From: Chloroflexota bacterium
GTDB taxonomy: Bacteria > Chloroflexota > Chloroflexia > Chloroheliales > Chloroheliaceae
DNA length: 64,000 nucleotides
Direction of reading: 5' to 3'
NCBI GenBank assembly: GCA_028287745.1
Contig: JAQBPB010000036.1
Coordinates: forward strand, 1-64,000
Position 1 is the first letter of the stretch, and every line of letters starts with the position of its first letter. This document shows, piece after piece, positions 34,777-44,600 of the stretch. Below the pieces are notes generated by a model that worked only from the letters and a program-made list of their open reading frames with translations, ran no database searches and had not been told where the DNA came from. Both the position numbers and the translations under genes were made by a program.

Positions 34777-36681
34777 TTACTTTTTGACCTGGGCGAAGTT
34801 TTGCAAGACCTGGGTATTGTAATTCCCACCCGCATTCCAGAGGGTCCAACCCCAGGCTCCGTTATCATTAGCAGCCTGAATTTGTAGACGGACCCGTTCG
34901 GGGGTATGTTTAACCGGAGGCAAACTGAAATCTTCCAGCCAGGGGCGATACTTGGCAATCGGTTTGAGTTGTTCCTCAAGCTTGTTGGCAATTACCCCAC
35001 TCTTCTGGATAATAACTCCAGGGTAATTTCCGGTCGCGCCCGGGTACTGCTTCTGGTCAAGGGTGCCCAGTTCAAAGTGAGTAGGATAGACCATCGGGCA
35101 GATATAATCGGCCAGGAAAACCAGGTCGTTATACTGTTGGCCGATGTTATTATCGTCCTCGCGCCACAGGCTCATTCCGAAAACGTCCAGCGACAGGTAA
35201 GTATCGGTAACTTTGATCAGGTCATAAGTCTTTTTGACGACATTATTAACCGTTTCCTCGCGAAGTTTCTGGTTATCGGAAAGCTGGGTCCAGTTCAGGT
35301 CAGGCTTATATTGAATGTCACTGAGCTTGCCATCGGTCGGGAAGCGGATATAGTCGTATTGAACTTCGTCTACACCCATGGCCGCCAACTCCATAGCCAG
35401 TTGGGTATTGTATTCGGCAATTTCCGGCACGAAAGGATTAGGCCAGACCAGTCCGTTGGAGTCTTTCCAGGGCTGGCCGGTAGTGCGGTTCTTGAGAGCC
35501 CATTCCGGTTTAGCCTTGGCAACCGCCGGGTCGCGCATAATTACCATCCGGGCAATCACATAAAGACCGTGTTTGCGAGCATCCGCCATCAGGGCCGGAA
35601 TATCAATCAAAACATCCGGGTCTTTACCACCGCGTTTGATGGTGTTTAATTCTTTGGCGAGGGGAGTCTTGCTGTCGTACCAGAGAGTACCATCGTCATC
35701 GAACTTGACGTCTACCACGATGGAATTAATCTGCCCTTTGTCGGCCATTTCCAGGTAAGGCGTAAAGAGTTCCTTATAATTGGCCCGGATGGCAAAGACG
35801 CCCGGAACATAGACCGCGTTAGTCTTGAACGGTTCTATTTTAGCGCCTTTAGCCAGGTCAGCCGCTTTGAGGGTTTGAATCTTGTAACCGGGAGCGCGTA
35901 CCTTTAATTCGGTATTGGCATCCCTCTTGAGATCACTAAAGGTGAACTTGCCGTCCGGGCCGGTGGTAGCAAAGGTGCTGCCATCAAGAGTTTTAACGGT
36001 GGCGTGAGGAATGGGTTTACCCGACTTGGCGTCGGTCAACGTGCCACTGAAAATAGTAGACTTGATAGGTACTACCAGGGGAGTGGTGCCGGTCCCGACC
36101 GGCTGTTCAAGCGGTTGATAACCGATCAGGTTTACCGCGATTTTAGCGTCATCGGCCAGGCCGGTAAAACTAAATTTACCACTATCATCCGTAATGACGG
36201 CTTTGTTACCACCCTCGATCAAGCGGTTGGCAATCGGCTGTTGAGTTTCACTATCTACCAGAGTGCCGGTAATAACGCGCTGTTTAAGTTGAATAGCCTT
36301 AGCGGCATCCTTTGCCAGGGGTAATGACACCGTTTCATAACCGGGGGCAGCAATTGTCAGCTTATCTTTGTCGGCGGGCAATTTGGCGATTTTGAACTGG
36401 CCTTTATCATCGGTCTTGGCGACCTCGCTTCCATCAGGGCCTTTAATAACCGCTTGAGCTACCGGCAGGGTAGAATTAGCATCTACAATAGCTCCTTCCA
36501 GTTCTGGATTTTTGCTGGCACTACTGCTGTTGTTGGCTGAATTGGGTGTTCCGGCCTGGCTGGCAGGAGCAAAGAAGAACGGGATGACGAACTGCCACAA
36601 CAAAAAGAGAATGACCAGCCCCCCGAGGCCACCAACGATAAGCTTTCCGCCGGGACCGAGTGACGATCTTCTTTTGTTCAA
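34777..36681 (-). CDS. DUF4015 putative glycoside hydrolase, longer paralogue
   Basis: One N-terminal helix (about 12-36), then three carboxypeptidase-regulatory-like domains (about 58-130, 133-205, 208-285; 'LEGAIVDANSTLPVAQAVIK', 'ITGTLVDSETQQPIANRLIE', 'FSGTLTDAKSGKPIPHATVK'), then DUF4015 (about 290-625): 'VYVPGVFAIRANYKELFTPY', 'NSIVVDVKFDDDGTLWYDS', 'LYVIARMVIMRDP', and the putative catalytic 'GVDEVQYDYIRFPTDG'. It looks like a membrane-anchored surface hydrolase with a stalk of beta domains. It forms a tandem pair with the downstream paralogue, which has two such domains rather than three. Family known, biochemical activity unproven. Confidence 0.88.
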   Translation of the reverse strand: MNKRRSSLGPGGKLIVGGLGGLVILFLLWQFVIPFFFAPASQAGTPNSANNSSSASKNPELEGAIVDANSTLPVAQAVIKGPDGSEVAKTDDKGQFKIAKLPADKDKLTIAAPGYETVSLPLAKDAAKAIQLKQRVITGTLVDSETQQPIANRLIEGGNKAVITDDSGKFSFTGLADDAKIAVNLIGYQPLEQPVGTGTTPLVVPIKSTIFSGTLTDAKSGKPIPHATVKTLDGSTFATTGPDGKFTFSDLKRDANTELKVRAPGYKIQTLKAADLAKGAKIEPFKTNAVYVPGVFAIRANYKELFTPYLEMADKGQINSIVVDVKFDDDGTLWYDSKTPLAKELNTIKRGGKDPDVLIDIPALMADARKHGLYVIARMVIMRDPAVAKAKPEWALKNRTTGQPWKDSNGLVWPNPFVPEIAEYNTQLAMELAAMGVDEVQYDYIRFPTDGKLSDIQYKPDLNWTQLSDNQKLREETVNNVVKKTYDLIKVTDTYLSLDVFGMSLWREDDNNIGQQYNDLVFLADYICPMVYPTHFELGTLDQKQYPGATGNYPGVIIQKSGVIANKLEEQLKPIAKYRPWLEDFSLPPVKHTPERVRLQIQAANDNGAWGWTLWNAGGNYNTQVLQNFAQVKK

Positions 36682-36808
36682 TATAAAGTGACCTCCATGA
36701 AATATACTTATTTAGAATGTAAACCGGACTGGTAAGACCAAGACTGGCCGGAAATGGCAATTACCCGGACAGGATATACTGTGTGTTGTACGAGGTATCA
36801 TGTAAAGC

Positions 36809-36837
36809 ATTTTAACCGGGGCATTGTAGTGTGTCAA
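36809..36837 (-). promoter_or_regulatory. sigma70 promoter of the DUF4015 pair
   Basis: Minus strand TTGACA (36832-36837), 17-bp spacer, TAAAAT (36809-36814), lying 5 bp after the hisH stop; leader about 120 nt. Confidence 0.75.
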
Positions 36838-36841
36838 GCAA

Positions 36842-37474
36842 CTATACCCCGGCGGCAAACTTTAAGAAATTAGCATACAACTGCAAGCCCCATTTCCCGC
36901 TCTTTTCAGGGTGAAATTGGGTCGCCACCCAGTTATCTTTGGTAAACGCGCTGGCAAAATCAAAACCATAATTGGTCAGGCCAACTACACTATCAAAGAT
37001 CTCCGGGGCCGGGTCGGCATAATAGGAGTGGACAAAGTAAAAGTATGAATTGTCGGGCACTCCCTCCCATAAAGGGGAAGGCTTTATTTGCTGGACAGAA
37101 TTCCAACCGATTTGCGGTACTTTAAGGCCCGGCCGGTCAGGAAACCGCCTGACTTCACCGGCTAAGACTTCCAGCCCGGTGGTGTCATCTTCTTCCAGGT
37201 GGTCAAAGAGCAGTTGCAACCCGACACATACGCCCATAAAGGGCCGCCCGCTGCTGATTCTTTCCCGGACGGTTTCAGCCAGGCGAGTCTGCCGCAGATT
37301 GTTCATGCACTGCCCGGCGGCACCCTGGCCGGGGAAGACTACCGCGTAAGCATCCCGGATTTTTTGAGGGTTGCTGGTAACTTCCACGCTTGATTGAGGC
37401 CCAGCCACCGCCTGTAAGGCTCGCTGGACACTCCGGATATTCCCCGCTTCATAATTAACGACTGCAATATTCAT
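36842..37474 (-). CDS. hisH: imidazole glycerol phosphate synthase, glutaminase subunit
   Basis: HisH hydrolyses glutamine and channels ammonia to HisF in histidine synthesis. The class I glutaminase triad is present: C83 in 'FMGVCVGLQLLFD' and His/Glu in 'VATQFHPEKSG'. 'MNIAVVNYEAGNIRSVQRAL' and 'VPQIGWNSV' are also diagnostic. 210 residues, normal. It follows hisB by 7 bp. hisF and the other his genes are not in the window. Confidence 0.97.
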   Translation of the reverse strand: MNIAVVNYEAGNIRSVQRALQAVAGPQSSVEVTSNPQKIRDAYAVVFPGQGAAGQCMNNLRQTRLAETVRERISSGRPFMGVCVGLQLLFDHLEEDDTTGLEVLAGEVRRFPDRPGLKVPQIGWNSVQQIKPSPLWEGVPDNSYFYFVHSYYADPAPEIFDSVVGLTNYGFDFASAFTKDNWVATQFHPEKSGKWGLQLYANFLKFAAGV

Positions 37475-37481
37475 AAAAAGA

Positions 37482-38078
37482 CTATTCTATTTTCCCTTTG
37501 GTACTGGGCAGCGAAGTCCCGGTAATTTTTACCGCTTCGCGCAGGGCCTGGGCATAGCTCTTAAAAATTGCTTCCAGGATATGGTGAGCGTTTTTGCCCC
37601 GGATTTTATCAACATGCACCGTCAGACCGGCGTTAAAGCTGACCGCCCGCCAGAATTCTTCGATTAGCTGGCAATCAAACTGGCCGACTTTCTCCGGCAA
37701 GCCGTCTACTTCGTAGACCAGAAAGGGCCGCCCTGAAACATCCAGGGAGGTCCGGACCAGGGCTTCATCCATCGGGACATAGGCGTGACCATAGCGCTGG
37801 ATGCCAATTTTATCGCCGAAAGCCTGGCGCAAAGCCTGGCCCAGCGTAATACCGACATCTTCAACCGTATGATGGTCGTCAATCCAGGTATCGCCCTTGG
37901 CCTTCACTATCAAAGTAAAGTTGGCATGTTTGGCAAAAAGGGTCAGCATATGGTCAAGAAAACCAATGCCGGTTGCCACCTGGCTGGTGCCATCGCCATC
38001 CAGGATAACTTCTACATCAATATTTGTTTCAAGGGTACTTCGATCAATTCGCCCTTTGCGGACATGTTCCAATTCCAC
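37482..38078 (-). CDS. hisB: imidazoleglycerol-phosphate dehydratase
   Basis: HisB removes water from imidazole glycerol phosphate in histidine synthesis, using two metal ions. The metal-binding motifs 'DDHHTVEDVGITLGQALRQA' and 'GKNAHHILEAIFKSYAQALR' are intact, with 'GIGFLDHMLTLFAKH' near the start. 198 residues, a monofunctional dehydratase. GTG start, preceded by AGAGG. It is transcribed with hisH. An AT-rich ATTATA at 38133-38138 could be the -10 of its promoter. Confidence 0.97.
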   Translation of the reverse strand: MELEHVRKGRIDRSTLETNIDVEVILDGDGTSQVATGIGFLDHMLTLFAKHANFTLIVKAKGDTWIDDHHTVEDVGITLGQALRQAFGDKIGIQRYGHAYVPMDEALVRTSLDVSGRPFLVYEVDGLPEKVGQFDCQLIEEFWRAVSFNAGLTVHVDKIRGKNAHHILEAIFKSYAQALREAVKITGTSLPSTKGKIE

Positions 38079-38492
38079 CGACCGCCTCTTCCTAGATACA
38101 TGTGTGGTAAATACAAAGTTTCAATCGTTATTATTATAACATAGGAATAAATTAGTCATATGAAATAAAATGGCCGGTAGAGCGAATACCGGCCACTGTT
38201 AGTATCATAGGAGAGTTGCAAAAAGCAACTTGTTGGGGATTGTATTGAATACACAATAAGGGGTAGAGGAGTAATGAAATAAGATAATTGCTTTTGGTCC
38301 GAAAACCGGTTGATAACCCCTTACCAACAAAACCTGACACTCTATATTAAATTCTTAAATGTATTTGTAATACTTTGAATAGCAATTGTTGGGCCACAGT
38401 TTGACTATTTCCGAAAGGATTTCGCAGCCAAACTATCGAACTATTCTAATAGCTTATTAAGCAAATTTTATGCCATTGTTATGGAATTTAGC
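38079..38492 (-). other. intergenic region, araC-type gene to hisB
   Basis: AT-rich. It holds the hairpin at 38171-38195 and a weak -10 for hisB. A 62-codon frame at 38152-38340 has no ribosome site or family resemblance. Nothing else recognised. Confidence 0.5.
38171..38195 (-). terminator. terminator before hisB
   Basis: TGGCCGGTA (38171-38179) pairs with 38187-38195; the minus-strand tail is TTTTATTTC. It would stop transcripts from the AraC-type gene. Confidence 0.65.
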
Positions 38493-39356
38493 CTAATTAT
38501 GGATTTCTTTGCGATAAATCTGGGGACTCAAACCATAAAAGCTTTTGAACTGGCGGGAAAAGTGGAAACTTGATTGAAAACCGACACTCCGGGCTATCTC
38601 GCCGACCGGCCGGTTGGTAAATTCGAGCAAGCGCCGGGCCTGGCTTAAGCGTAATTTAAGGAGGGTTGCCATAATCGACTCGCCGGTCGCTTCCTTAAAA
38701 AGGTGGGCCACTCGCGAAGGGGATAGGGCCAGGCTGCGGGCGATTTCCGGCACGTTTAGCGGTTCGGCCAACTGCTGGGATAGCATTTCCAGGACTTTTT
38801 GCACCCGCACATCCAGGCTGGAAGCTTGCTGGCGCTGCCGGGCCAAAAGCAGCACAATCTCTTCCAGGGCGTTTGCGCAAAGGGCTTCCTGGATTCCGGT
38901 TAAAAGATAGTTATCCTTGAGCAAGCGTTCGAAAACCTGGACCAACCGCTCATTAAGGGCCGGGCCGTCTATTTTCATTACAATTAAGCCGGGCCACTCC
39001 TCGGGCAACTCTTTTAATAGAGGCAGCCAATCGGTACGCGGGATAAAATGGGCCCAATAAAAATTCCAGGGCTCTTGCGGCCGGGAAGTTGAGTAATTAT
39101 GGGGCAAGCCGGGCGCGATTATAGTTACCTCACCGGCCCGGGCCAGGTGCTGCCTTTCATTGTAACGGAAGCACCCTTCGCCACCGGCGGTATAAAACAA
39201 CAACCAGTCTTCCCGGCCGCGAGTCCGCCGGACCTGGTAGCCATAGTCGCGGTTGAAGTGGCTCGCCAGCAAAACGCCATGCGGCGGCCCTTCGTCCAGG
39301 ACGACATCCGCTCTATTAATAGCAGAATCCGATGTGCGCATAACCATTATAGTCAT
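38493..39356 (-). CDS. AraC-family transcriptional regulator
   Basis: 287 residues. The N-terminal half is a sugar-binding cupin type ('CFRYNERQHLARAGEVTIIAPGLPHNYST', seen here in pieces). The C-terminal 100 residues are two helix-turn-helix motifs: 'LNVPEIARSLALSPSRVAHL' and 'VGEIARSVGFQSSFHFSRQF' ending 'YGLSPQIYRKEIH'. It is divergent from the two PhyH-type genes, the ABC exporter and the GH127 glycosidase, so control of those genes by a sugar ligand is a reasonable inference. The ATG has GGGGG close upstream; two other ATGs lie within six codons. Confidence 0.93.
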   Translation of the reverse strand: MTIMVMRTSDSAINRADVVLDEGPPHGVLLASHFNRDYGYQVRRTRGREDWLLFYTAGGEGCFRYNERQHLARAGEVTIIAPGLPHNYSTSRPQEPWNFYWAHFIPRTDWLPLLKELPEEWPGLIVMKIDGPALNERLVQVFERLLKDNYLLTGIQEALCANALEEIVLLLARQRQQASSLDVRVQKVLEMLSQQLAEPLNVPEIARSLALSPSRVAHLFKEATGESIMATLLKLRLSQARRLLEFTNRPVGEIARSVGFQSSFHFSRQFKSFYGLSPQIYRKEIHN

Positions 39357-39564
39357 TTACCCCCTGCCTTATTATAGTCTAAAATAAGTCAGGTTCGTTA
39401 TCTTTCTGCTTTGTAAGCAGTGCTGGAGCCGGTTTTCAAGTCTATAACTGCCGCGAGCCGCCTATCTTCGCCAGGGACAGGCCGCCTACCCAGGATACCT
39501 GTAGCAGAAAACAACAGTCCAGTGGGCCGGGTTTATAGTTGTAGGAATAAAGGAGTTCACCACA

Positions 39565-40338
39565 ATGTATCTTTCACAAGAGGATGTCCATAATTACCAG
39601 CGTGACGGCTATATCTTCGTAAAGGGCCTGTTCAGCCCGGAAGAAGTCAAGATAATGCTGGACACCATCGAGAGCAACTCGACTATAAACCAGCATCTTA
39701 ATGTCCGCCAGGATGCCCAGGGCCGCCAGACCAAACTATCTATCTGGCACGCTTTGAACAACGATGTATGGGCGGCGGCTTCCACTCTGCCCCGGGTAGT
39801 CAATAATATCCGGATTTTAACCGGCGAAGATGTGGCTTTCTTTCACGGCAAGGTAATGTTAAAAGAAGCGCGTTCCGGTGGGGCCTGGGAATGGCACCAG
39901 GATTACGGCTACTGGTATGACCAGGGATTTGTCTTTCCGCGCATGATGAGCGCGTTTGTGGCCCTGGACCCCTGCCGCGAGGAAAACGGCTGCCTGAGAG
40001 TCTTGCGCGGTTCCCACAAATTAGGGCGCCTGACTCACGGCGCGGTCGGCGACCAGACCGGGGCCGACCTTGAACGGCTCAACCAGATTGCGCCTTATTT
40101 CGAAGAAGTAAAGTGCGAGATGGAACCCGGCACGGTCCTTTTCTTTGATAGTAACCTGCTGCACACTTCTGCTCCTAACGATTCGGACTATCCACGGCGT
40201 TCCTTTATTATCTGTTACAACGCCCTATCCAATCCCCAGTTCAGGAAGAAGAAGTTATGCAGCCTGGAACCCTGCCCTGTCAGCAGCGAGGACGCTATCT
40301 TGCAGTTCGCGAAGCAGCCTGAGCCGGTAGCAGTTTAA
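39565..40338 (+). CDS. phytanoyl-CoA dioxygenase (PhyH) family protein
   Basis: A Fe(II)/2-oxoglutarate-dependent dioxygenase of 257 residues. The iron-binding His and Asp are in 'WEWHQDYGYWYDQGF', the distal His in 'SNLLHTSAPNDSDYPRRSFI', with the 2-oxoglutarate-binding Arg in the latter. 'RDGYIFVKGLFSPEEV' is the typical start. PhyH-family members in bacteria act on many small molecules; the substrate here is unknown. AAGGAG precedes the ATG at 9-nt spacing. First gene of the run diverging from the AraC-type regulator. Confidence 0.9.
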   Translation: MYLSQEDVHNYQRDGYIFVKGLFSPEEVKIMLDTIESNSTINQHLNVRQDAQGRQTKLSIWHALNNDVWAAASTLPRVVNNIRILTGEDVAFFHGKVMLKEARSGGAWEWHQDYGYWYDQGFVFPRMMSAFVALDPCREENGCLRVLRGSHKLGRLTHGAVGDQTGADLERLNQIAPYFEEVKCEMEPGTVLFFDSNLLHTSAPNDSDYPRRSFIICYNALSNPQFRKKKLCSLEPCPVSSEDAILQFAKQPEPVAV

Positions 40339-40600
40339 TAGCTGGAATGGGCCTGTAAACAGCGCTTAAAAGGCCGCGCTGTTAATAGTAGTTGGAGGCT
40401 TGCCACGTCCTTTTATGTAGATGCCTTTCAAATGAAATCTGGATAACCGGAATACGGTTGGTAATTTGCTACCAGCTGTTTTCCGGTTTTTCCTGTGCCG
40501 GTTTCAGTTAGCAGTAAGTTACGCCCGTAATCATATTTTTTGTTTTGAAACCAATAGCCATATGCTTAAAAAGCTCCGGAGAGTTAGAGGAGGAACGATT

Positions 40601-41434
40601 TTGCAAGAGGTTAAACCTGGGTCCGTGACGGTGGACCTGGCCGGGGATTACGCCCTGACCGGTGAGCAAATTAGCAGTTACCAGCAAAACGGCCACATTC
40701 TTTTGCGCCAGGTGGCCGCTCCAGCCGAGATGGCGGTCTACCGCCCGGCAATCCTGGAGGCCGCCTACCGATATAACACGGAAACACGGCCCCTGTCCGA
40801 ACGCGATACCTACGGCAAGGCCTTTCTCCAGATTATGAACCTGTGGGAAAGAGACGAAGCGGTGCGCCGGTTTGTGCTGGCCCGCCGGTTTGCTAAAATC
40901 GCCGCCGACCTGATGGGCGTCAAAGGGGTCCGGATATATCATGACCAGGCCCTGTTCAAAGAACCCTACGGCGGGCCGACGCCCTGGCACCAGGACCAGT
41001 ATTACTGGCCACTCGATACGGACAAATTTGTAACTATGTGGATGCCCCTGAGCGATATTTCGGTTGAAATGGGACCAATGACCTTCGCCAACGGGTCAAA
41101 CAAGCTTGGCTACCTGGGTAAAATCCCAATCTCGGACCGGTCACAGGCAATTTTCGAGGAATTTATCGCGAAGAAACAGCTTTCCTTACAGACCGGCAGC
41201 GCTATGGCGGCCGGAGATGCTACTTTCCATTCCGGTTGGACCTTACACGGCACCCCCGGCAATTCTACCAACCGGCCCCGCGAGGCCATGACGATTATCT
41301 ATTTTGCCGATGGCGCGCATATTACCGAGACCGATAACATAAACCGGGTAGCCGACCTGGAACGCTGGTTTCCGGGGTTAAAAACCGGCGACCTGGCGGC
41401 CAGCCAGCTTAACCCGCTGGTCTATACCAGTTAA
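40601..41434 (+). CDS. second PhyH-family dioxygenase
   Basis: 277 residues. Iron ligands are in 'PTPWHQDQYYWPLDT' and in 'ATFHSGWTLHGTPGNSTNRP', where the second His of the pair is the likely distal ligand; Arg follows for 2-oxoglutarate. I chose TTG 40601, which has AGGAGG seven bases upstream; the upstream frame (from 40466) lacks a ribosome site and adds 45 unlikely residues. It is only distantly similar to the PhyH protein before it, so the two probably act on different substrates or successive steps. Substrate unknown. Confidence 0.88.
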   Translation: MQEVKPGSVTVDLAGDYALTGEQISSYQQNGHILLRQVAAPAEMAVYRPAILEAAYRYNTETRPLSERDTYGKAFLQIMNLWERDEAVRRFVLARRFAKIAADLMGVKGVRIYHDQALFKEPYGGPTPWHQDQYYWPLDTDKFVTMWMPLSDISVEMGPMTFANGSNKLGYLGKIPISDRSQAIFEEFIAKKQLSLQTGSAMAAGDATFHSGWTLHGTPGNSTNRPREAMTIIYFADGAHITETDNINRVADLERWFPGLKTGDLAASQLNPLVYTS

Positions 41435-41512
41435 AATACTTTATTAAAATAGTTATCAAAGCTTTTACCGGGGTTCCGGCAGTTAAAAGGTACTCTGGTA
41501 AGTATCAAATTC

Positions 41513-41603
41513 GGAACTGTTCAGCTCGCGCCACCGGCGGCTACCCTACGGCAGCCAGGCTCTACCGCCCGGCGGTGCCGTGCCGGAAGCGGTTGAACAG
41601 TCC
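41513..41603 (+). other. inverted repeat in the leader of the ABC exporter gene
   Basis: ACTGTTCA (41516-41523) pairs with TGAACAGT (41594-41601), and inner GC-rich segments around CACCG/CGGTG also pair with bulges, making one long hairpin ending 16 bp before the ATG. No T-run. Confidence 0.45.
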
Positions 41604-41617
41604 CTAAAATAAGGAAA

Positions 41618-44600
41618 ATGCGAAATTTAAAGGTTCTGTGGTCATATCTGGCCAGACATTCTTTCAGTCTGGTTGCTGGTATCCTGGTATTACTGCTCAT
41701 TTCCGGGATAAGCCTTACGCAGCCTTATCTACTCCGGTTGATTATCGATAATCTCCATAAGGGCCAATTCGAAATAGTCTTTTGCCTCCTGATAATTGTA
41801 ATCGGGCTGGTCCAACTTGGCCTGGGCTTCTTGCAGCGCTGGGCGATCAACCGCACCGGCTACCAGGTCGAGACCGAAATCAGGAGCGATCTTTTTGCCA
41901 AGCTCCAAAAGCTCGACCGGAGTTACTATGCCGATACCAGCATCGGTAATCTAATCGTACACAGTACTTCGGATATCAGTGTCCAGCGCGATTTCGTGGT
42001 GCAGGGCATTACCAACGGCTTCAACAGCCTCTTTCTGGGCTTTCTGGCCCTGGCCCTGATGTTCATGCAAAACTGGCGGCTGGCCCTGATTGGCGTGGTA
42101 TTTCTGCCGTTCCTGGCAATCTCGCTGGCCTGGCTCAGCCGGAGAATGGCGCCATTCTACCGGGCCGCCCAGGAACAGCTTGGTGAAGTAAGCAACCGCG
42201 CCCAGGAAGTTTTTGGCGGCGTCAGGGTAGTTAAAGCCTATACCTCCGAAAACAGCGAAGTCAGGCGCTATGCCGCCGAAAACCAGGTACTGGTCAATAC
42301 CAGCCTGAAGTTTATTCGCTGGGGCGTGATTATTTACCCGCTGGTGGCAACCGTAATGAACGTGATTACCGCCGTACTGCTCTGGGTTGGCGCCCAGGAA
42401 ATCGCCAGCGGCCGCCTGACCATCGGCCAGTTCGTCCAGTTCAACGCCTATTTGCTGCTGCTGGCCGCGCCTCTCAGCAACCTGGGCAACGTGATAAACC
42501 TGGGCCAGCAAGCCATTACCAGTATGGGCCGGATTCAGAGGGTATTCTTGATTAAGCCGTTGATTAACGACCCGGCCGAACAGGATTTTGCCACGCCCGC
42601 ATCCGTCCAGGCAACGCCCAACATAGTTGAGTTCAAAGATATTGGCCTGCTACTGGGCAACCGCTGGGTCCTGAGGGACGTAAGTTTTGGCGTTGAGGCC
42701 GGTAAAACCGTAGCCGTAGTCGGCTCAACCGGGGCCGGTAAAAGTTCGCTGGCGGGCCTGGTGGGCCGGGTCTACGACCCCACCGAAGGCAGCGTTAAAC
42801 TAAACGGGCTGGATGTGCGCTGCTTGCCCCTGGAAGACCTGCGGACGGAAGTGGTGTATGTTCCCCAGGAGACGGTCTTATTTTCCCTGGCTTTGCGCGA
42901 GAATATCGCTTTTGGCAAGGAGGACGCCAGCGATAAGGAAATCCACCGCGCAACCGACCTATCGCGGCTGGCCCAGGACCTGCCCCAGATACCGGGCGGC
43001 CTGCAAGCGCAGATTGGCGAACGGGGCGTTTCGATGAGCGGCGGGCAAAAACAGCGCACCGCTATCGCCCGGGCCTTAATCCCGGAAGGCAGCGTGCTTA
43101 TCCTGGACGACAGCCTGAGCAGCGTGGACGCCCGGACCCAGAACCAGATTGCCGCTAACCTGCGGACTTTGAGCGAGCAGGGCCGCACCATTCTGATTGT
43201 GACCCAACGCTTGACCCTGGTCAAGGATGCCGACTGGATTGTTGTACTGGACCAGGGCCGGATTGTCGAACAGGGCTTGCATAACGAACTGCTCCAGCAG
43301 TCCGGCCTGTATTCGCGCATGTACCGCCGCGAAGTGGAAATGGGTAAAAATGCCTGGCTGGACGAAATCGCCCTCGAAAGCGAGGCAAGCGGAGCTAAAA
43401 CTGACCAAACCCCTGCTCAGAAAGCGGCGCCAGTTGAGGAAGAAGCTCCTGCCGGGGCCGCCCTTAGTAACCAGCCTGCGACCCAGGCAGACCAGACCGG
43501 ACCAGTTAAAGCCGGGTCCGGGTCTGACACCGATGAGGAAGACGAAGACGAAATGGTCCGGGGCAACCTAAAAGGGGCCAACCTGGGACGCCTCCTGAGC
43601 TATCTCAAACCTTACTGGATACGCGTCGCCCTGGTCGTGCCAATTACAATCCTGGTGGCTTTCCTGGAAATAGCCGGGCCGTTGCTGACTAAAATCGCGA
43701 TTGATGATTACATAACGCCGGGCCGGTTAGAAGGGCTGGGTACAATCCTGGTCCTGTTCCTCAGCGCAGCCGCAGGTATATTCTTTTTACGCTGTATCAG
43801 GGGCTACCTGATGCAAAGTCTCGGCCAGTTCGTGGTGAGGGACCTGCGGGTAAGGCTGTTCAGCCACCTTTTGCACCAGTCGCTCTCCTTCTTCGACCGC
43901 AACCCGACCGGCCGCTTAACCAGCCGCCTGACCAGCGATATGGAGTCGATTAACGACCTGGTAAGCCAGGGAGCTTCGGCGGTGCTGGCCGACCTGGCGG
44001 TGCTGGCTGTCCTGATTCCCACCATGCTGCTGCTGGACTGGCGGCTGACCCTGGTCATTTTGTCGGTGCTGCCGGTCCTGTTTGTGGTTACATTCGTCTT
44101 TCGCAACATTATGCGCCGGGCCTGGCGGCGGGCCCGCCGCCAGTATTCGACCCTGGTCGGCTACATGGCCGAGAATTACTCCGGAATGTTGACCGTCCAG
44201 CTTTTTAACCGCCAGCGAATCAATTTCCGCTACTTTTCGGAGCTAAACAACCGGTATTTCAAAAGTAACCGCTTTATCGTGTACGCCAACGGCTTCTTTT
44301 TACCTTTCGTGACTTTCCTGGGCTCGCTGGCGAACAGCCTTTTGCTGGTCGTCGGTGGCTGGCTGCTTATGGGCAACCAGGGCGTCACCTTCGGTATCCT
44401 GGTGGCCTTTTTGCAATACACCGACCGGACCTTCCAGCCTATCCGCGATCTGGCCGAACGCTATACACTGTTTCAATCGGCCAGCGCCAGTTGCGAACGG
44501 GTCTTTGGCCTGATTGACCAGCAAAGCGAAATCCTGGACCCGGCCAATCCGAAACCGCTGGTTGCCTCAAAAGAAACCCGACCCGACTGGGCCGAAGTAC

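Noticed and set aside
34906-35649. 247-codon plus-strand frame opposite the longer DUF4015 gene.
   Set aside because: Antisense shadow; the sense strand encodes conserved barrel motifs.
38152-38340. 62-codon minus-strand frame in the hisB upstream region.
   Set aside because: No ribosome site, no recognisable protein features, and it overlaps the terminator hairpin.
40466-40600. Upstream extension of the second PhyH-type gene.
   Set aside because: No ribosome site and no homology. AGGAGG lies directly before the internal TTG at 40601.
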